Below are positions 7,838 to 16,907 of a DNA stretch of 64,000 bases, piece by piece. A program made the position numbers and the translations under genes. The stretch spans positions 19,537 to 83,536 of the forward strand of contig JAKAJO010000098.1 of NCBI GenBank assembly GCA_021813745.1, read 5' to 3'. Position 1 is the first letter of the stretch. Every line of letters starts with the position of its first letter. The DNA comes from Acidobacteriota bacterium (lineage in GTDB: Bacteria > Acidobacteriota > Terriglobia > Terriglobales > Acidobacteriaceae). Below the pieces are notes generated by a model. It saw only the letters and a list, made by a program, of their open reading frames with translations, ran no database searches and was not told the DNA's origin.

Positions 7838-9163
7838 CTATGTCGGCATTCGCCCTTGGTGTGCTTCGCTTTGATGATTGCCGTCCGCGGCATTTTCTTG
7901 CTCGTGCTCCAGCATTCGTTTGATTTGGTCTTCCGAAAAACGAAGCCATCGCCCCTTTTTGGGGTGCACCATTCTGCGGACGGTCGCGTAATCCATTTTG
8001 TCGATGTCTTCTTCGTCATGCGGTTGAAGCTCGGGCGAATCCGTCTGGCGATTGATTTCTTCAACAATCCGCCTGTCTTCCTCGGGATCGCGGGGAGCCT
8101 TTGGGGCAGCCGCTATTTCGCGCCAGCGCGGAAGATGTTTGTCCCACAAACGGGTGGTTAAGAAAGCCGCAGCGTCCTCCGGCGGATGATCCGCGAAATG
8201 AATCAAGCCGGATTTCAAAATCTCTTCAGGGAGCAATTCATAGTGAGCGACCAATTTCGCCAGGTCCTCCTTGAGTTCAATCCCGTTAATGAAGGTCTGC
8301 TCCGGAGCGAGGAATAACGGCACCGTCTGGGCATGGAAGTTGTCCTTGGAGGTGAACACTGAACAAAACGGCAGGTAATAAAGATAGGCAAGATCGACCT
8401 GGTGACTCGGCTTCACATTGCGGAGTAGTTGTGTCTGCAGCACCAGGCTGAAGAAGAGGTTGATGGTTAGCATGAATACGAAGTACGGCATTTGTTCGCG
8501 GATCGGCGGTCTGCGCTTCTCGATCCAAGTGCGCACCACGTATTCGACGGTCTCCGGCACCCCCAAAAGATATAGCCCGAAGCGGATCAGCCATTCCGGC
8601 TCCGTATTGTCGATGATGGTATCGGCCATCTGTCTTGCATCGGCCAGAGATTTCGGCTTTCGCCAATGACCCAGTTCGCCGAGTACCTGCATGGCCATCG
8701 CGTCCAGATCGATCGCGCTGAGCGCCTGGCGCCATTGCTTGGCGATTTGCCGATCGAGGTCCAGGAATTCTCGCTTACCCCAGCGGCTCAGCGCTTCCTC
8801 TTCAGGACTCGGCTCGAAGACAACTCCCTTTTTGTCTCCCAACTGAACCTTTCGTCCGCCTGCGAGTACTACACGGCCATGCACCGATTTCAGATCAAAG
8901 CGGCCTGCCAGCTCGGCCCGGAGAATGGTGGCATGGTGCAGGTTGGGGTAGGACTGCGACTCAGGCGTCCGCGTCGCCAGCGACCCAACCAGCTGCTCCG
9001 GCGTGCTCCTGCTGCGGATCGCTTTTTCGAGATCCGCTAGGCACTCGACAAAAAACAAAGGCGTTATGTTCGACATATAAAAGTTGTCGAGCATCACGGC
9101 CTCGTCGAGGTTGAGACTTTCGAGCGAGGATTTGTCGAAAATCAGGAAGGGCCCCATCGGCAT
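7838..9163 (-). CDS. Unknown 441-residue protein, possibly with a PIN-like N-terminus
   Basis: No family was recognised. The first 60 residues (FLIFDKSSLESLNLDEAVML then FFVECLADLEKAI) show a beta strand ending in Asp and a later Glu/Asp pair, which recalls the start of PIN ribonuclease domains. This is inference only. The middle is helical and Trp-rich (EFLDLDRQIAKQWRQAL, IRFGLYLLGVPETVEYVV) with one hydrophobic stretch (FVFMLTINLFFSLVLQTQLL). The C-terminal 70 residues are very acidic, then basic. No ribosome binding site precedes the ATG codons at 9163 and 9157. It diverges from the kinase gene across a 514-base gap, within a defence-like block. Confidence 0.62.
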   Translation of the reverse strand: MPMGPFLIFDKSSLESLNLDEAVMLDNFYMSNITPLFFVECLADLEKAIRSRSTPEQLVGSLATRTPESQSYPNLHHATILRAELAGRFDLKSVHGRVVLAGGRKVQLGDKKGVVFEPSPEEEALSRWGKREFLDLDRQIAKQWRQALSAIDLDAMAMQVLGELGHWRKPKSLADARQMADTIIDNTEPEWLIRFGLYLLGVPETVEYVVRTWIEKRRPPIREQMPYFVFMLTINLFFSLVLQTQLLRNVKPSHQVDLAYLYYLPFCSVFTSKDNFHAQTVPLFLAPEQTFINGIELKEDLAKLVAHYELLPEEILKSGLIHFADHPPEDAAAFLTTRLWDKHLPRWREIAAAPKAPRDPEEDRRIVEEINRQTDSPELQPHDEEDIDKMDYATVRRMVHPKKGRWLRFSEDQIKRMLEHEQENAADGNHQSEAHQGRMPT

Positions 9164-9677
9164 CCATAAATTTTAGGCTCATGGGAGGGGCACTTTCCAG
9201 CCGCAAGTGGGCCATTCAACCAACTGTCACGGGCCATTTGTCCAGTGCGTCTGGCAGTGCGGTGGACGGCGATGAAGGTTTACGTTTATCTTTCCGATGC
9301 AGATTTGGTGGTGGCGGCGACCATTAAGCCTATTTCTCTACGCTGTCTTTCGTGACGATCGAAACTCTTTCCCCAGGATGCCAACGGTGCAGTAAGAACA
9401 TAGCGCCTTCTCCTTGGCGTGGCACACACGCCGCGCACTGGTACAGGTCAGCCCGGAAGACTGGCGCGCCATTCCCGAGCGGGTCTGCTAATGGCCAGTC
9501 AGTCTACCGTACTTAGGTGAGGTTCAGTGTTTACCTCTGGCGTTCGAGAAGCCACTTGATGATTTGTAGCTGCTCGGCTGGCGTAATTCGCATTCCTGCC
9601 TATTTTCCACCTATTGCACTGAAATCAGGGCATATACTTCCGGTGATGCTCATTCTCATCACTGGGGAGACTTTTCC
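9164..9677. other. Intergenic region between divergent unknown gene and kinase gene
   Basis: No full gene is visible. A short minus-strand frame near 9530-9600 reads MRITPAEQLQIIKWLLERQR before a stop. It may be the tail of a lost gene. The promoters of the two flanking divergent genes should lie here. GGGGAGA at 9664-9670 is the ribosome binding site of the kinase. Confidence 0.4.
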
Positions 9678-10529
9678 GTGCTCGACCCGAAATTGGACCT
9701 TGGGGAGCTTGAGGTATCGCTTGAAAACCGATACTTCGAGCTTCAGAGCTTGCGGGCAGGGGGACAAGGCGTTGTCTTCAGCGCCAAGCGAACTCTGAAT
9801 TCCCGAAGAGAGGCTGTAGACGATCATGTTGCCCTCAAGATCCATTCTGGCGCGACTGAGAATGTGCGCGTTGATCGAGAGATCGCGGCATTGCAGGGAT
9901 TCGATCACCCCTGCCTCGCATCACTCGTCGAACATGGAACGCTCAGTCTCAACGGCGAACAATACCGTTACGTTGCATGGCGTTTTATTCAAGGCACCGC
10001 TTTAGATGAACGCCTCAAGGGTGGCCCCATCTCTGCTAAGGCGGTTGCCTGTGTGGGCAGAGACGTAGCTCGGGCGATTGACCACATTTGGCAGAAGCGG
10101 ATTGTTCACCGAGACATCAACCCCAAGAACATCATGCTTTCGCCCCGAGAGGACTCAGCAGTCTTGATCGACCTTGGAGTCGCACGCTTTCTTGATTTAC
10201 GCGTCCTGACTGCGGCGGGACGGACTTGGGGCACGCCGGGCTACTTTTCGCCTGAGCAGTGGTATGGCCCTGGGGAGAATCTGACCTGCCACTCTGACGT
10301 GTTTACCCTTGGAGTTTCGCTTCAAGAAGCCCTTTTGGGGAGGCACCCTACACTCGGGGATCAGCAGACTCTCTTGAACAGCCATACACCAACATCAACC
10401 CTCTGCCCAACTGCACCTGCTGCTCTTGCGGCTATCATTGACAGTTGCTTGCATCCTCGACCCGTCTTTCGTCCTATGCCATCCGCGCTGGCCAGTGACT
10501 TGGCTCGATTGGCAGCGGAGCTACTTTGA
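9678..10529 (+). CDS. Serine/threonine protein kinase
   Basis: A compact 283-residue Hanks-type kinase without membrane segment or sensor domain, starting at GTG 9678. Motifs are present in order: glycine loop LRAGGQGVVF (residues 25-34), ATP-anchoring Lys54 in VALKIH, helix-C Glu68, catalytic loop HRDINPKNIM (Asp146, Asn151), DLG in place of DFG (165-167), and GTPGYFSPEQ for the activation segment end. It should be an active cytoplasmic kinase. Its stop lies seven bases before the start of the next gene, so the pair is very probably one operon. Small kinases with a dedicated partner are known in anti-phage systems. That role here is inference. Confidence 0.85.
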   Translation: MLDPKLDLGELEVSLENRYFELQSLRAGGQGVVFSAKRTLNSRREAVDDHVALKIHSGATENVRVDREIAALQGFDHPCLASLVEHGTLSLNGEQYRYVAWRFIQGTALDERLKGGPISAKAVACVGRDVARAIDHIWQKRIVHRDINPKNIMLSPREDSAVLIDLGVARFLDLRVLTAAGRTWGTPGYFSPEQWYGPGENLTCHSDVFTLGVSLQEALLGRHPTLGDQQTLLNSHTPTSTLCPTAPAALAAIIDSCLHPRPVFRPMPSALASDLARLAAELL

Positions 10530-10536
10530 GGTGAGC

Positions 10537-11835
10537 ATGTTCTTTCATTGCACGAAGTACCATTTCAAACTCGAACGACCGCAGATGGCCTCAGGCGGAA
10601 TCATCTCTGCTTCAGGAATTCCGTCTGTACAAATCCTTCAGAGGAACAAGAAAGTTCTGCTGTCGAAGACATACCCCCACCTCGCTCATCGGTATCTTGA
10701 TCCTCAACTCTACCTCGGACGACTTCCAAGGACATCGAAGGCTGTTGTGAATCTTGCAACATATCCGTGGTTTGGTGTCGCCAACCAGCCCTTTCACTCC
10801 TCTCAACTCACCTTTAAGGAGTGGAAGCAAGCGAACAAGAACGACCTGATTAACAATTGGACTGGAACAGTCCCCACGAACGACAACGACATACTTCAGG
10901 CGGTTTTGTCCTGCATCGGGTTTCAGTTGACGATGGGTGTAGACGGGATAATTTTGCCGTCCCCGCTAACGAACACACTTGCTGGCAACTACGACCTTGA
11001 AGGAAAGTACCTAGACGCAGCCGAAGAGGCCTGCAAGCGCCTAGCGGTTACGATTCCAGTATTTGCCTCGGTGGCATTTTCTGACCAACTTGTACGCGGT
11101 ACTGACCCAATTGCCAATTCGTTGCTTTCGACGATCACAGCCCAGATCGCTGCACGAAGTTTCGTGAATGGCGCTTACCTCGTGGTTGAACAACCTGAGA
11201 ACAGTGGCCATTGCTACAACTGTGAGGAAGGATGCTTGTCCTTGCTCATGCTGACAGACGACCTCTCACGAGGTGCCCGAAAAACGATCATCTGCAACTA
11301 TGCAGGAACATTTGGGGCCGTGACGATGGCTGCGGGCACCTCCATCTGGGCGAGTGGCCACTACCTTTCTCAGCGTCGTCTTGTTCTTGGAGATTCAGAC
11401 GGTCGCGCCTATCCTCGGTTCTACAGCAAGGGGATGCTAGGAGATGTCGGCGTTGAAAAGAACGTGCAGGTCGTCCATTCCGGGACATTAAGAAGCGCGA
11501 TTCTGGATAAGACTATTGATAGTATGCCTTTGCTTGCCGCACTTGCTTCAGGCAACTCGGTGGACTCGGTTCCAGCTTGGAGGTATCGTCAGGGCAACGT
11601 GAGTGCAGGCGCGGGACATTACTACGAACTGTGCAAGTCGATTGACGACACGATTAGCCAATACACGCCAGAGAGTCGAGTCGATGCCGTCGAAAAACTA
11701 CTGGAGCACACCGTAAAGTTGTCTGGCTCCGTCAGCAGAGATAGAAACATCGAAAAGGGAAAGCATACCGACATCGACCATCAGCAAGTCTGGTTCAATG
11801 CGTTCAAGAAATGGCGAGGGTACTCTGGACTGTAA
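10537..11835 (+). CDS. Unknown 432-residue partner of the kinase
   Basis: Begins at ATG 10537 with GAGGTGAGC overlapping the kinase stop. A longer frame extends back into the kinase but has no support. I recognise no family. Alternating hydrophobic strands and helices (GVDGIILPSP, VTIPVFASVAF, GAYLVVEQPEN, KTIICNYAGTFGAVTMAAG) suggest an alpha/beta barrel, perhaps TIM-like, and HCYNCEEGC could bind a metal. The tail is helical. The protein may be the kinase substrate or an effector enzyme. Its 3' end overlaps the converging nuclease-like gene by 55 bases. Confidence 0.7.
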   Translation: MFFHCTKYHFKLERPQMASGGIISASGIPSVQILQRNKKVLLSKTYPHLAHRYLDPQLYLGRLPRTSKAVVNLATYPWFGVANQPFHSSQLTFKEWKQANKNDLINNWTGTVPTNDNDILQAVLSCIGFQLTMGVDGIILPSPLTNTLAGNYDLEGKYLDAAEEACKRLAVTIPVFASVAFSDQLVRGTDPIANSLLSTITAQIAARSFVNGAYLVVEQPENSGHCYNCEEGCLSLLMLTDDLSRGARKTIICNYAGTFGAVTMAAGTSIWASGHYLSQRRLVLGDSDGRAYPRFYSKGMLGDVGVEKNVQVVHSGTLRSAILDKTIDSMPLLAALASGNSVDSVPAWRYRQGNVSAGAGHYYELCKSIDDTISQYTPESRVDAVEKLLEHTVKLSGSVSRDRNIEKGKHTDIDHQQVWFNAFKKWRGYSGL

Positions 11836-12497
11836 TCTACGGCCAATGTAGCTTTGTGCATTGCGATGAATCTCTCTGGCGTCGGTTCGGGCGGAGTGGA
11901 CTTTGCTCGCACGCGCATTTCCAGTGCCGTCCCATGCTGCAATAGAAGACCCACGCCGGCAGCAGCAAAGGCGCTCTCCACCTTGTCAGAGGCATCAACA
12001 TGGTTGCCATCCAGTACGACAAAACTCTGATCTGCAAAGTGAAGATAGGATGTGGCCTGATCGAGTGCTTCCCTCCACCGAAAGAGCTTCATTTCAATGG
12101 CGACTAGGGTCACTCTCTTAGCACTCGCGTCCTTGGCAAGTGTGTACGTTCCCGACCGCCGCGCTACGATCATTCCTTGCTTCAGCAGGCGGCTTACAGA
12201 CTCGCTCGCCTTGGGTTCAAGCAAGAACAGACGTTCGCATAGATCAGAAAGGGTACACCCGCCAGTCCTTTCCAGAACCGAAAGAATATGAGCATCAATA
12301 ATAGTGGCGGGGCGCTTAACCTTCGGCCCAGGCGAATACCGCCAACGGCAGTACAGTACGTCCGGGATTACGCCACAGATCGACGGCTCTATGAGCTCCT
12401 TTGCCTTTGGGCCGCGTGGGAAAACGGTATCGTGCAAAGCAGTGCCAAGCGCAGGGTACATCTCGCTCTCATAGCGGAATGGGGCTTCCATCAACAT
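11781..12497 (-). CDS. Putative PD-(D/E)XK nuclease-like protein with winged-helix insert
   Basis: A 238-residue protein. An early segment VIPDVLYCRW (Asp) and a later VTLVAIEMKLFRWREALDQA (Glu-x-Lys) match the PD...ExK layout of restriction-like nucleases, followed by FVVLDG. Between them, about residues 66-115 (HILSVLERTGGCTLSDLCER, KASESVSRLLKQGMIVARRS) read as a winged helix. Family identity is not recognised, and the nuclease call rests on this motif pattern. It converges on the kinase partner gene with a 55-base overlap, so the three genes may have moved together. Confidence 0.55.
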   Translation of the reverse strand: MLMEAPFRYESEMYPALGTALHDTVFPRGPKAKELIEPSICGVIPDVLYCRWRYSPGPKVKRPATIIDAHILSVLERTGGCTLSDLCERLFLLEPKASESVSRLLKQGMIVARRSGTYTLAKDASAKRVTLVAIEMKLFRWREALDQATSYLHFADQSFVVLDGNHVDASDKVESAFAAAGVGLLLQHGTALEMRVRAKSTPPEPTPERFIAMHKATLAVDYSPEYPRHFLNALNQTC

Positions 12498-12557
12498 TCG
12501 TTCAATCCTATTCTCAGAGTCTCTCGCTCTTCAATATCGACCGTATGTGACCTGGAT

Positions 12558-12711
12558 TCAGTCGTGGATGGCACCGAACGCCGCCACCGCGTCGTGGAAG
12601 CTCTTCGGCTTGTATCGCTCCCGGTCCTCTTCGCGGACGAACAGCGCCCGATATTGCCGCCCGGCGTCGAGTTTGCTGGCGTCCTCACACCACTGCTGTA
12701 ACCGCTCCTAT
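12558..12711 (-). pseudogene. C-terminal remnant of a restriction/DEAD-box helicase
   Basis: A 50-codon open stretch ends in TGA at 12558-12560 and encodes ERLQQWCEDASKLDAGRQY then RERYKPKSFHDAVAAF. This resembles the C-terminal end of type III restriction or DEAD/DEAH helicase subunits (W-x-D/E...Y-K-P-K-S-F). There is no start, and an in-frame TAG precedes it. It is not part of the neighbouring helicase, which ends independently at 12725. It marks an earlier defence gene lost from this spot. Confidence 0.5.
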
Positions 12712-12724
12712 TTGCCGGGATCAT

Positions 12725-15262
12725 TCAGTCTTTCGCTACCACGGTATCGTATAGGCCGTAGTGCGACAGCCCCTGGTGGCTTTCGATCCCTGTGTACCGT
12801 AGCGAGGCATCTTCGTAGCGGCGAAACGCGAACACCGCCTGGTTCATCTGCTCGGTGTTAAAAACCTTCAAGCGCACGAGCAGATGGAAGTCCTCCACAG
12901 TCAGCCCAGTGACGGCCAGAAACAGCTCCGGTTCCAACTTAGTGATCACGTCTTGCAGCGTGTTCTCGCGAAAATCGGTCAGGTACATGAACGCAGGGAT
13001 GCGCGTCGCGAACTTGATTAGCTTTTCTTGCACCAGCTTGCGCTTGGACTTGTATTCCTTCTCCTCCTCGGTGAGTTGCTTCTTCTGTTTCTCAGTCAGG
13101 TCCCTACTCTTGGCCTTGTTCTTGAGGTCCTTAACCTTCTCGCTCTTGTTGATGATGGTCTCGATAATGTTGTCGCCCAGCGCGCGCCAGCCCTCAATAC
13201 GTTCCACGGCGGCCATGGCCTCTGGGTTATCAAGGACCCGACGCAGCGTGTCATTATCCACGTTCACCAGCAGAGCGCTCTCCCATTTGCGCGCCAGCAG
13301 CGTAGCCGAGGTGCCTGCCATCGCGATGTCCAGAATGCCGCCAGCATCGATCTGAATCATGACCGCGCCGTTGTAGGCCAATACCGGTAGGAACGATACA
13401 AGGTCCTTTACGGCATTCTCCGGATTCAACTCGTTTGGTGAAAGACCGATACCGTATTCAGAGAGCTGACGAAGCGCACGCGTTGGCGCAAAGTCGAACA
13501 CGAAGCACGCAGGCTTGAGAACTTCTTCCTCATGCGGGTCGTCACCGTTCGGATTCGTGATGGACCAGGGAGACTGAACTCGGAACGCTGCCTGAAAGTA
13601 GGTTTCAGGGCTCTTCAGGTTGCGCAGCATCAGGATTGAAGACCATTGCGGCACAGTCACGCCAGTGGTGAGCTTGCCGCATGACAGCGTGATTGTCTTG
13701 GATTCAAACCCACTCCCGATGGCTTTGCGCACCGGGGGCAAAGCATCTAGGCCAATGCCTGCCGACGCACCAGCGGCCACAACAACGTCATACTCGTGCC
13801 AGAAGACGTTATGCTTCTCGGCCAGCAGATTTGCCATCGCGTGACAAGCCGCCACGTTTGGCAGAAACCAGAACGAGTGTTGCAGATACGGCAGAAGCCG
13901 CACATCCGAGTATGGAAACGGCGGCGGCGAGCCAGCCTTGAGACCGTCCACGATCTTCGGCGCGTACTGGCCTCGGATAATGTCTAGCCACTTCTGTACG
14001 TCACTCTTGTGCTTGAAGTGCGCGGCCCGTTTTGTACCCGTAGCCCCAAAGAACTCCTTGAGGTCGAACTCGTCGAACTCTCCGGCGCTGGCGACGGTTA
14101 GAAGCTCGTCCGGCATCTGATACGTGAGCAAACGCATCTGCGGCAGCGCACCATAAGGGTTCCACTTGCCGGGATTCCCAGCGGCAAACTCTTCCTTGGC
14201 TCGCTGTTCATCGGTATAGGTCCAATTGAAGATTTGCTCTTCAATGAACTCACCCGTTGCCAGCGCTCTAAACGGTGTACCTGAGAGGTAAAGGTAGGCT
14301 CTTGTCGTGATCGGCAGGAACTCGATTTCCTTCTCCGAGAGGACGCTAAGGTCCTCGTTCACATCTTCCAAGGCGGCGGCGTATTCGAGCTTGGTTTCCT
14401 TCTTGGCGACCTGCTCGTCCTCGCCCTCGAACAACTCCTTCGCGGTTTCCCGCCAGGCACCGAAGTGGTATTCGTCAAACACCACGAGGTCCCAATTCAC
14501 CGTGTGTAGCCATTCATTCCTCGGTTTGATATTTCCTGCCGCGTCGCGGCCAAGAAGGTCCTGAAAGGAGCCGAAGTAGACTACCGGCTTGTCGTCGGCG
14601 ATCTTGGTGGGGTCGCTGTTGGAGTTACGGGAGAGATAGTGCCAGCCGTCAAAATCGACATGCGATTCGAGATCGGTTTGCCACGCGTCTTCCACAGCGG
14701 GCTTGAAGGTCAACACGAGTACCCGCTTGGTACCAAGCTTCCTGGCGAGCTGATAGGTTGTGAAGGTCTTTCCGAAACGCATCTTCGCGTTCCAGAGAAA
14801 GCGTGGGGCGGCCTGCTGATTCTCAGCCCAGATCGACCGGAAGTAATCAGAAGTCTTGTTGACCGCCTCAATCTGCTCACGACGCATCTGAAAAGTCTGG
14901 TGGTGCGTTCCGGTGAACGGTCGCCCCGTGCGCAGTTCGGTGAGAACCATCTTCAAGTCCTGAAGGGAGCAGCGCACCCATTCCAGTTCGGCGTTCTCAA
15001 GGCCTTTTCTGATGAGCGCCGCACGCACATCGTGGTCGCTAAAGATGGTTCCGTCGTCGCGCTCGGCGGATTCGTCCAGTTCGATCTTGTAGTTTTTGAT
15101 GGCAGCGGTCTTGAGTTGCTCAGCAACCCGCTGCTTTACGTCGCGCGTCGTCTGGCCTACCTTAAAGAGTCCCTTGTGCACCTCATCGGATATCGAGTAG
15201 GCGTAGATGCGTGGCCGAGCCTCTGGCTTCGGTGTGAGGATTTCCTCGATAGGTTTACTCAT
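12725..15262 (-). CDS. GIY-YIG nuclease fused to a DEAD/DEAH helicase, restriction subunit
   Basis: An 845-residue putative restriction protein starting at ATG 15262, which overlaps the stop of the Eco57I-like gene by eight bases. Residues about 14-60 (RIYAYSISDEVHKGLFKVGQ then TTRDVKQRV) match GIY-YIG nucleases of the T5orf172/MUG113 type. A superfamily 2 helicase follows: motif I WNAKMRFGKTFT, DEAH-like box VVFDEYHFGAW, motif III YLSGTPFRAL, and later LSCGKLTTGVTVPQW and QAAFRVQSP for motifs V and VI. The C-terminal part is helical with a Lys/Glu-rich coiled coil. It would translocate on and cut unmodified DNA, with specificity from the adjoining methylase genes. Confidence 0.85.
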   Translation of the reverse strand: MSKPIEEILTPKPEARPRIYAYSISDEVHKGLFKVGQTTRDVKQRVAEQLKTAAIKNYKIELDESAERDDGTIFSDHDVRAALIRKGLENAELEWVRCSLQDLKMVLTELRTGRPFTGTHHQTFQMRREQIEAVNKTSDYFRSIWAENQQAAPRFLWNAKMRFGKTFTTYQLARKLGTKRVLVLTFKPAVEDAWQTDLESHVDFDGWHYLSRNSNSDPTKIADDKPVVYFGSFQDLLGRDAAGNIKPRNEWLHTVNWDLVVFDEYHFGAWRETAKELFEGEDEQVAKKETKLEYAAALEDVNEDLSVLSEKEIEFLPITTRAYLYLSGTPFRALATGEFIEEQIFNWTYTDEQRAKEEFAAGNPGKWNPYGALPQMRLLTYQMPDELLTVASAGEFDEFDLKEFFGATGTKRAAHFKHKSDVQKWLDIIRGQYAPKIVDGLKAGSPPPFPYSDVRLLPYLQHSFWFLPNVAACHAMANLLAEKHNVFWHEYDVVVAAGASAGIGLDALPPVRKAIGSGFESKTITLSCGKLTTGVTVPQWSSILMLRNLKSPETYFQAAFRVQSPWSITNPNGDDPHEEEVLKPACFVFDFAPTRALRQLSEYGIGLSPNELNPENAVKDLVSFLPVLAYNGAVMIQIDAGGILDIAMAGTSATLLARKWESALLVNVDNDTLRRVLDNPEAMAAVERIEGWRALGDNIIETIINKSEKVKDLKNKAKSRDLTEKQKKQLTEEEKEYKSKRKLVQEKLIKFATRIPAFMYLTDFRENTLQDVITKLEPELFLAVTGLTVEDFHLLVRLKVFNTEQMNQAVFAFRRYEDASLRYTGIESHQGLSHYGLYDTVVAKD

Positions 15263-16907
15263 CGTCACTTTCGTCAGCGGTGTCTTCATCGAACAAATCG
15301 CCAGTGATTTCCATCGGGCGCACGATTCCCTCAATGAACGCGATTTCGCGGGTGGTAAGGCCATACTTCTTGTAGAGGTCACCGTCCGTCCATGGCTTCG
15401 TCCAGTCCTGGGTAGGAACGAACGTGTAGACCTTGCGCGTAACGTGTTGCGATGGTTTGTGAAGAAGTATGAGGAAACGCGTCAGCCGACAGCAGAGATA
15501 GGACAAGACACTTTCTGCCTCGGTCTTTGAATCGAACGGGCCGATGCAAAGATAAGTTTCGGAAGAGATGGAGCCTGGTTCTCCAACGAAGGGTGTGCTG
15601 ATGATTCTGTGCGGGTAGGTGTCTTTGTTGCCGGTGCCCGGAGCGGCATATCCAGCAAACAACTTCCACTTATTGATGAGGTGAGTCCCGGCCGCGACGG
15701 ATTTTCTCGGGACATAACCCTTTCCGCCATTTTGATAAATCAGCAGATCGCCGTGTGATTTCTTGGCCTTCCCCTTAAAGAACGTTCGAAAGCCAAAGGC
15801 TCTCGCGGAACTGACTAGCCGATCGAATCTCTTGTCTTCCGGCAGCAACAGTGAGTTGGACTGTGCCGTCTCGACTGCCGCAACTCTTTTGAGAATCGAC
15901 AATCCTTCATTGAAGCGAATGAACACGTCCGCGCCCTGTTCAAGAATTGGGCGGGTACTTGTTGAGACCGGCCAGTCCTTGAAATGTGTGCTGACCTGGC
16001 ATTGCCCAGGATTGTCCCTATCCCAGAGGAAGAAATTGACCCCGCCCTTAAGCCCTACCCCCGGAAATACATCTGCCGCGCTGAGATAGTCGTCAATCGA
16101 ACGGATACGGTTGTCTGTCAGCATCGACTCGCGGAAATCGTCCAGCCCCTTGCCGCCAGCAAACCAGCGGGAGGGAATGACCATAGTTAGATAGCGCGGC
16201 TCGAGCGCTTTCGCTTGTTGCACGAACAACTGATAGATAGGTGCGGCGCTGGTGCCGAAGCCGCCATCGTCCAACTGATACGGCGGATTTCCAATGATCA
16301 CGTCGAATTGCATACCGCCTCCAAATAACTCGCTTATCCGGGTCTTGACGTTTTCGCTGTGAATGAGCGCATAGGCGTGGGTTTCGAGTTCCTCGCCACG
16401 GTCAAGCGTTTTCTGGCTTGCTCCGCAGAACCTGCACCTGCCCTCTACCCAAGTGTGCTCCATCCGTTCAAACCAGATGTTGCCCGTCTCGCTGGCGAAG
16501 CCTTTGGCTATAGAGTGGGGGCCGTTCGCGTGCTTCGAACAATACACACTTCGCCGTGCCAGCAAGCTGGTGAGATGGGTTATGGCGATCCCGAACACCT
16601 GCCGAGTCAGGATGTGGTCTACGCGCTGCTGGAGGTCGGGAATCTCGGTCGCCAGTCCCTTGGTGAGGCGGTAGGTGATCTCCCGCAGGAACACGCCCGA
16701 CTTTGTGAATGGATCAAGGAACCGAACTGAACTATTCGCCCAGATGTTCGCCCCATTGTTCGCCGCCGCCCAGGCTTCCGCAAGCGTGCCTAGCATCCGG
16801 TTCGCAAACTCAGGCGGCGTAAATACCTCGTCGTTGGAGAGATTGGCGATGCAGGTAAGAACGTCCGGATTGCGACCGCGCAGGGTAAAGCTCACCTGAT
16901 TGTTCAT
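15255..16907 (-). CDS. Eco57I-type N6-adenine DNA methyltransferase
   Basis: A 550-residue gamma-class amino-methyltransferase. Motif I is FLDPFTKSGVFLREI (about residues 64-78) and the catalytic motif IV is FDVIIGNPPYQL (about 204-215). A four-Cys segment (ends of CRFCGASQ and an earlier YCSKH region) may bind zinc. The C-terminal half resembles target-recognition regions of Eco57I/TaqI-like enzymes. It would methylate adenine to protect host DNA from the linked GIY-YIG/helicase protein. Its ATG overlaps the stop of the upstream methylase-like gene (ATGA) and its stop overlaps the start of the helicase gene, so the three are translationally coupled. Confidence 0.88.
   Translation of the reverse strand: MNNQVSFTLRGRNPDVLTCIANLSNDEVFTPPEFANRMLGTLAEAWAAANNGANIWANSSVRFLDPFTKSGVFLREITYRLTKGLATEIPDLQQRVDHILTRQVFGIAITHLTSLLARRSVYCSKHANGPHSIAKGFASETGNIWFERMEHTWVEGRCRFCGASQKTLDRGEELETHAYALIHSENVKTRISELFGGGMQFDVIIGNPPYQLDDGGFGTSAAPIYQLFVQQAKALEPRYLTMVIPSRWFAGGKGLDDFRESMLTDNRIRSIDDYLSAADVFPGVGLKGGVNFFLWDRDNPGQCQVSTHFKDWPVSTSTRPILEQGADVFIRFNEGLSILKRVAAVETAQSNSLLLPEDKRFDRLVSSARAFGFRTFFKGKAKKSHGDLLIYQNGGKGYVPRKSVAAGTHLINKWKLFAGYAAPGTGNKDTYPHRIISTPFVGEPGSISSETYLCIGPFDSKTEAESVLSYLCCRLTRFLILLHKPSQHVTRKVYTFVPTQDWTKPWTDGDLYKKYGLTTREIAFIEGIVRPMEITGDLFDEDTADESDDE

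Noticed and set aside
9530..9600. Short minus-strand frame ending IKWLLERQR
   Set aside because: It has a stop just upstream and only 20 codons; at most it is a gene tail.
12288..12701. Plus-strand frame between nuclease-like and helicase genes
   Set aside because: It is antisense to a recognisable helicase remnant and to the start of the nuclease-like gene.
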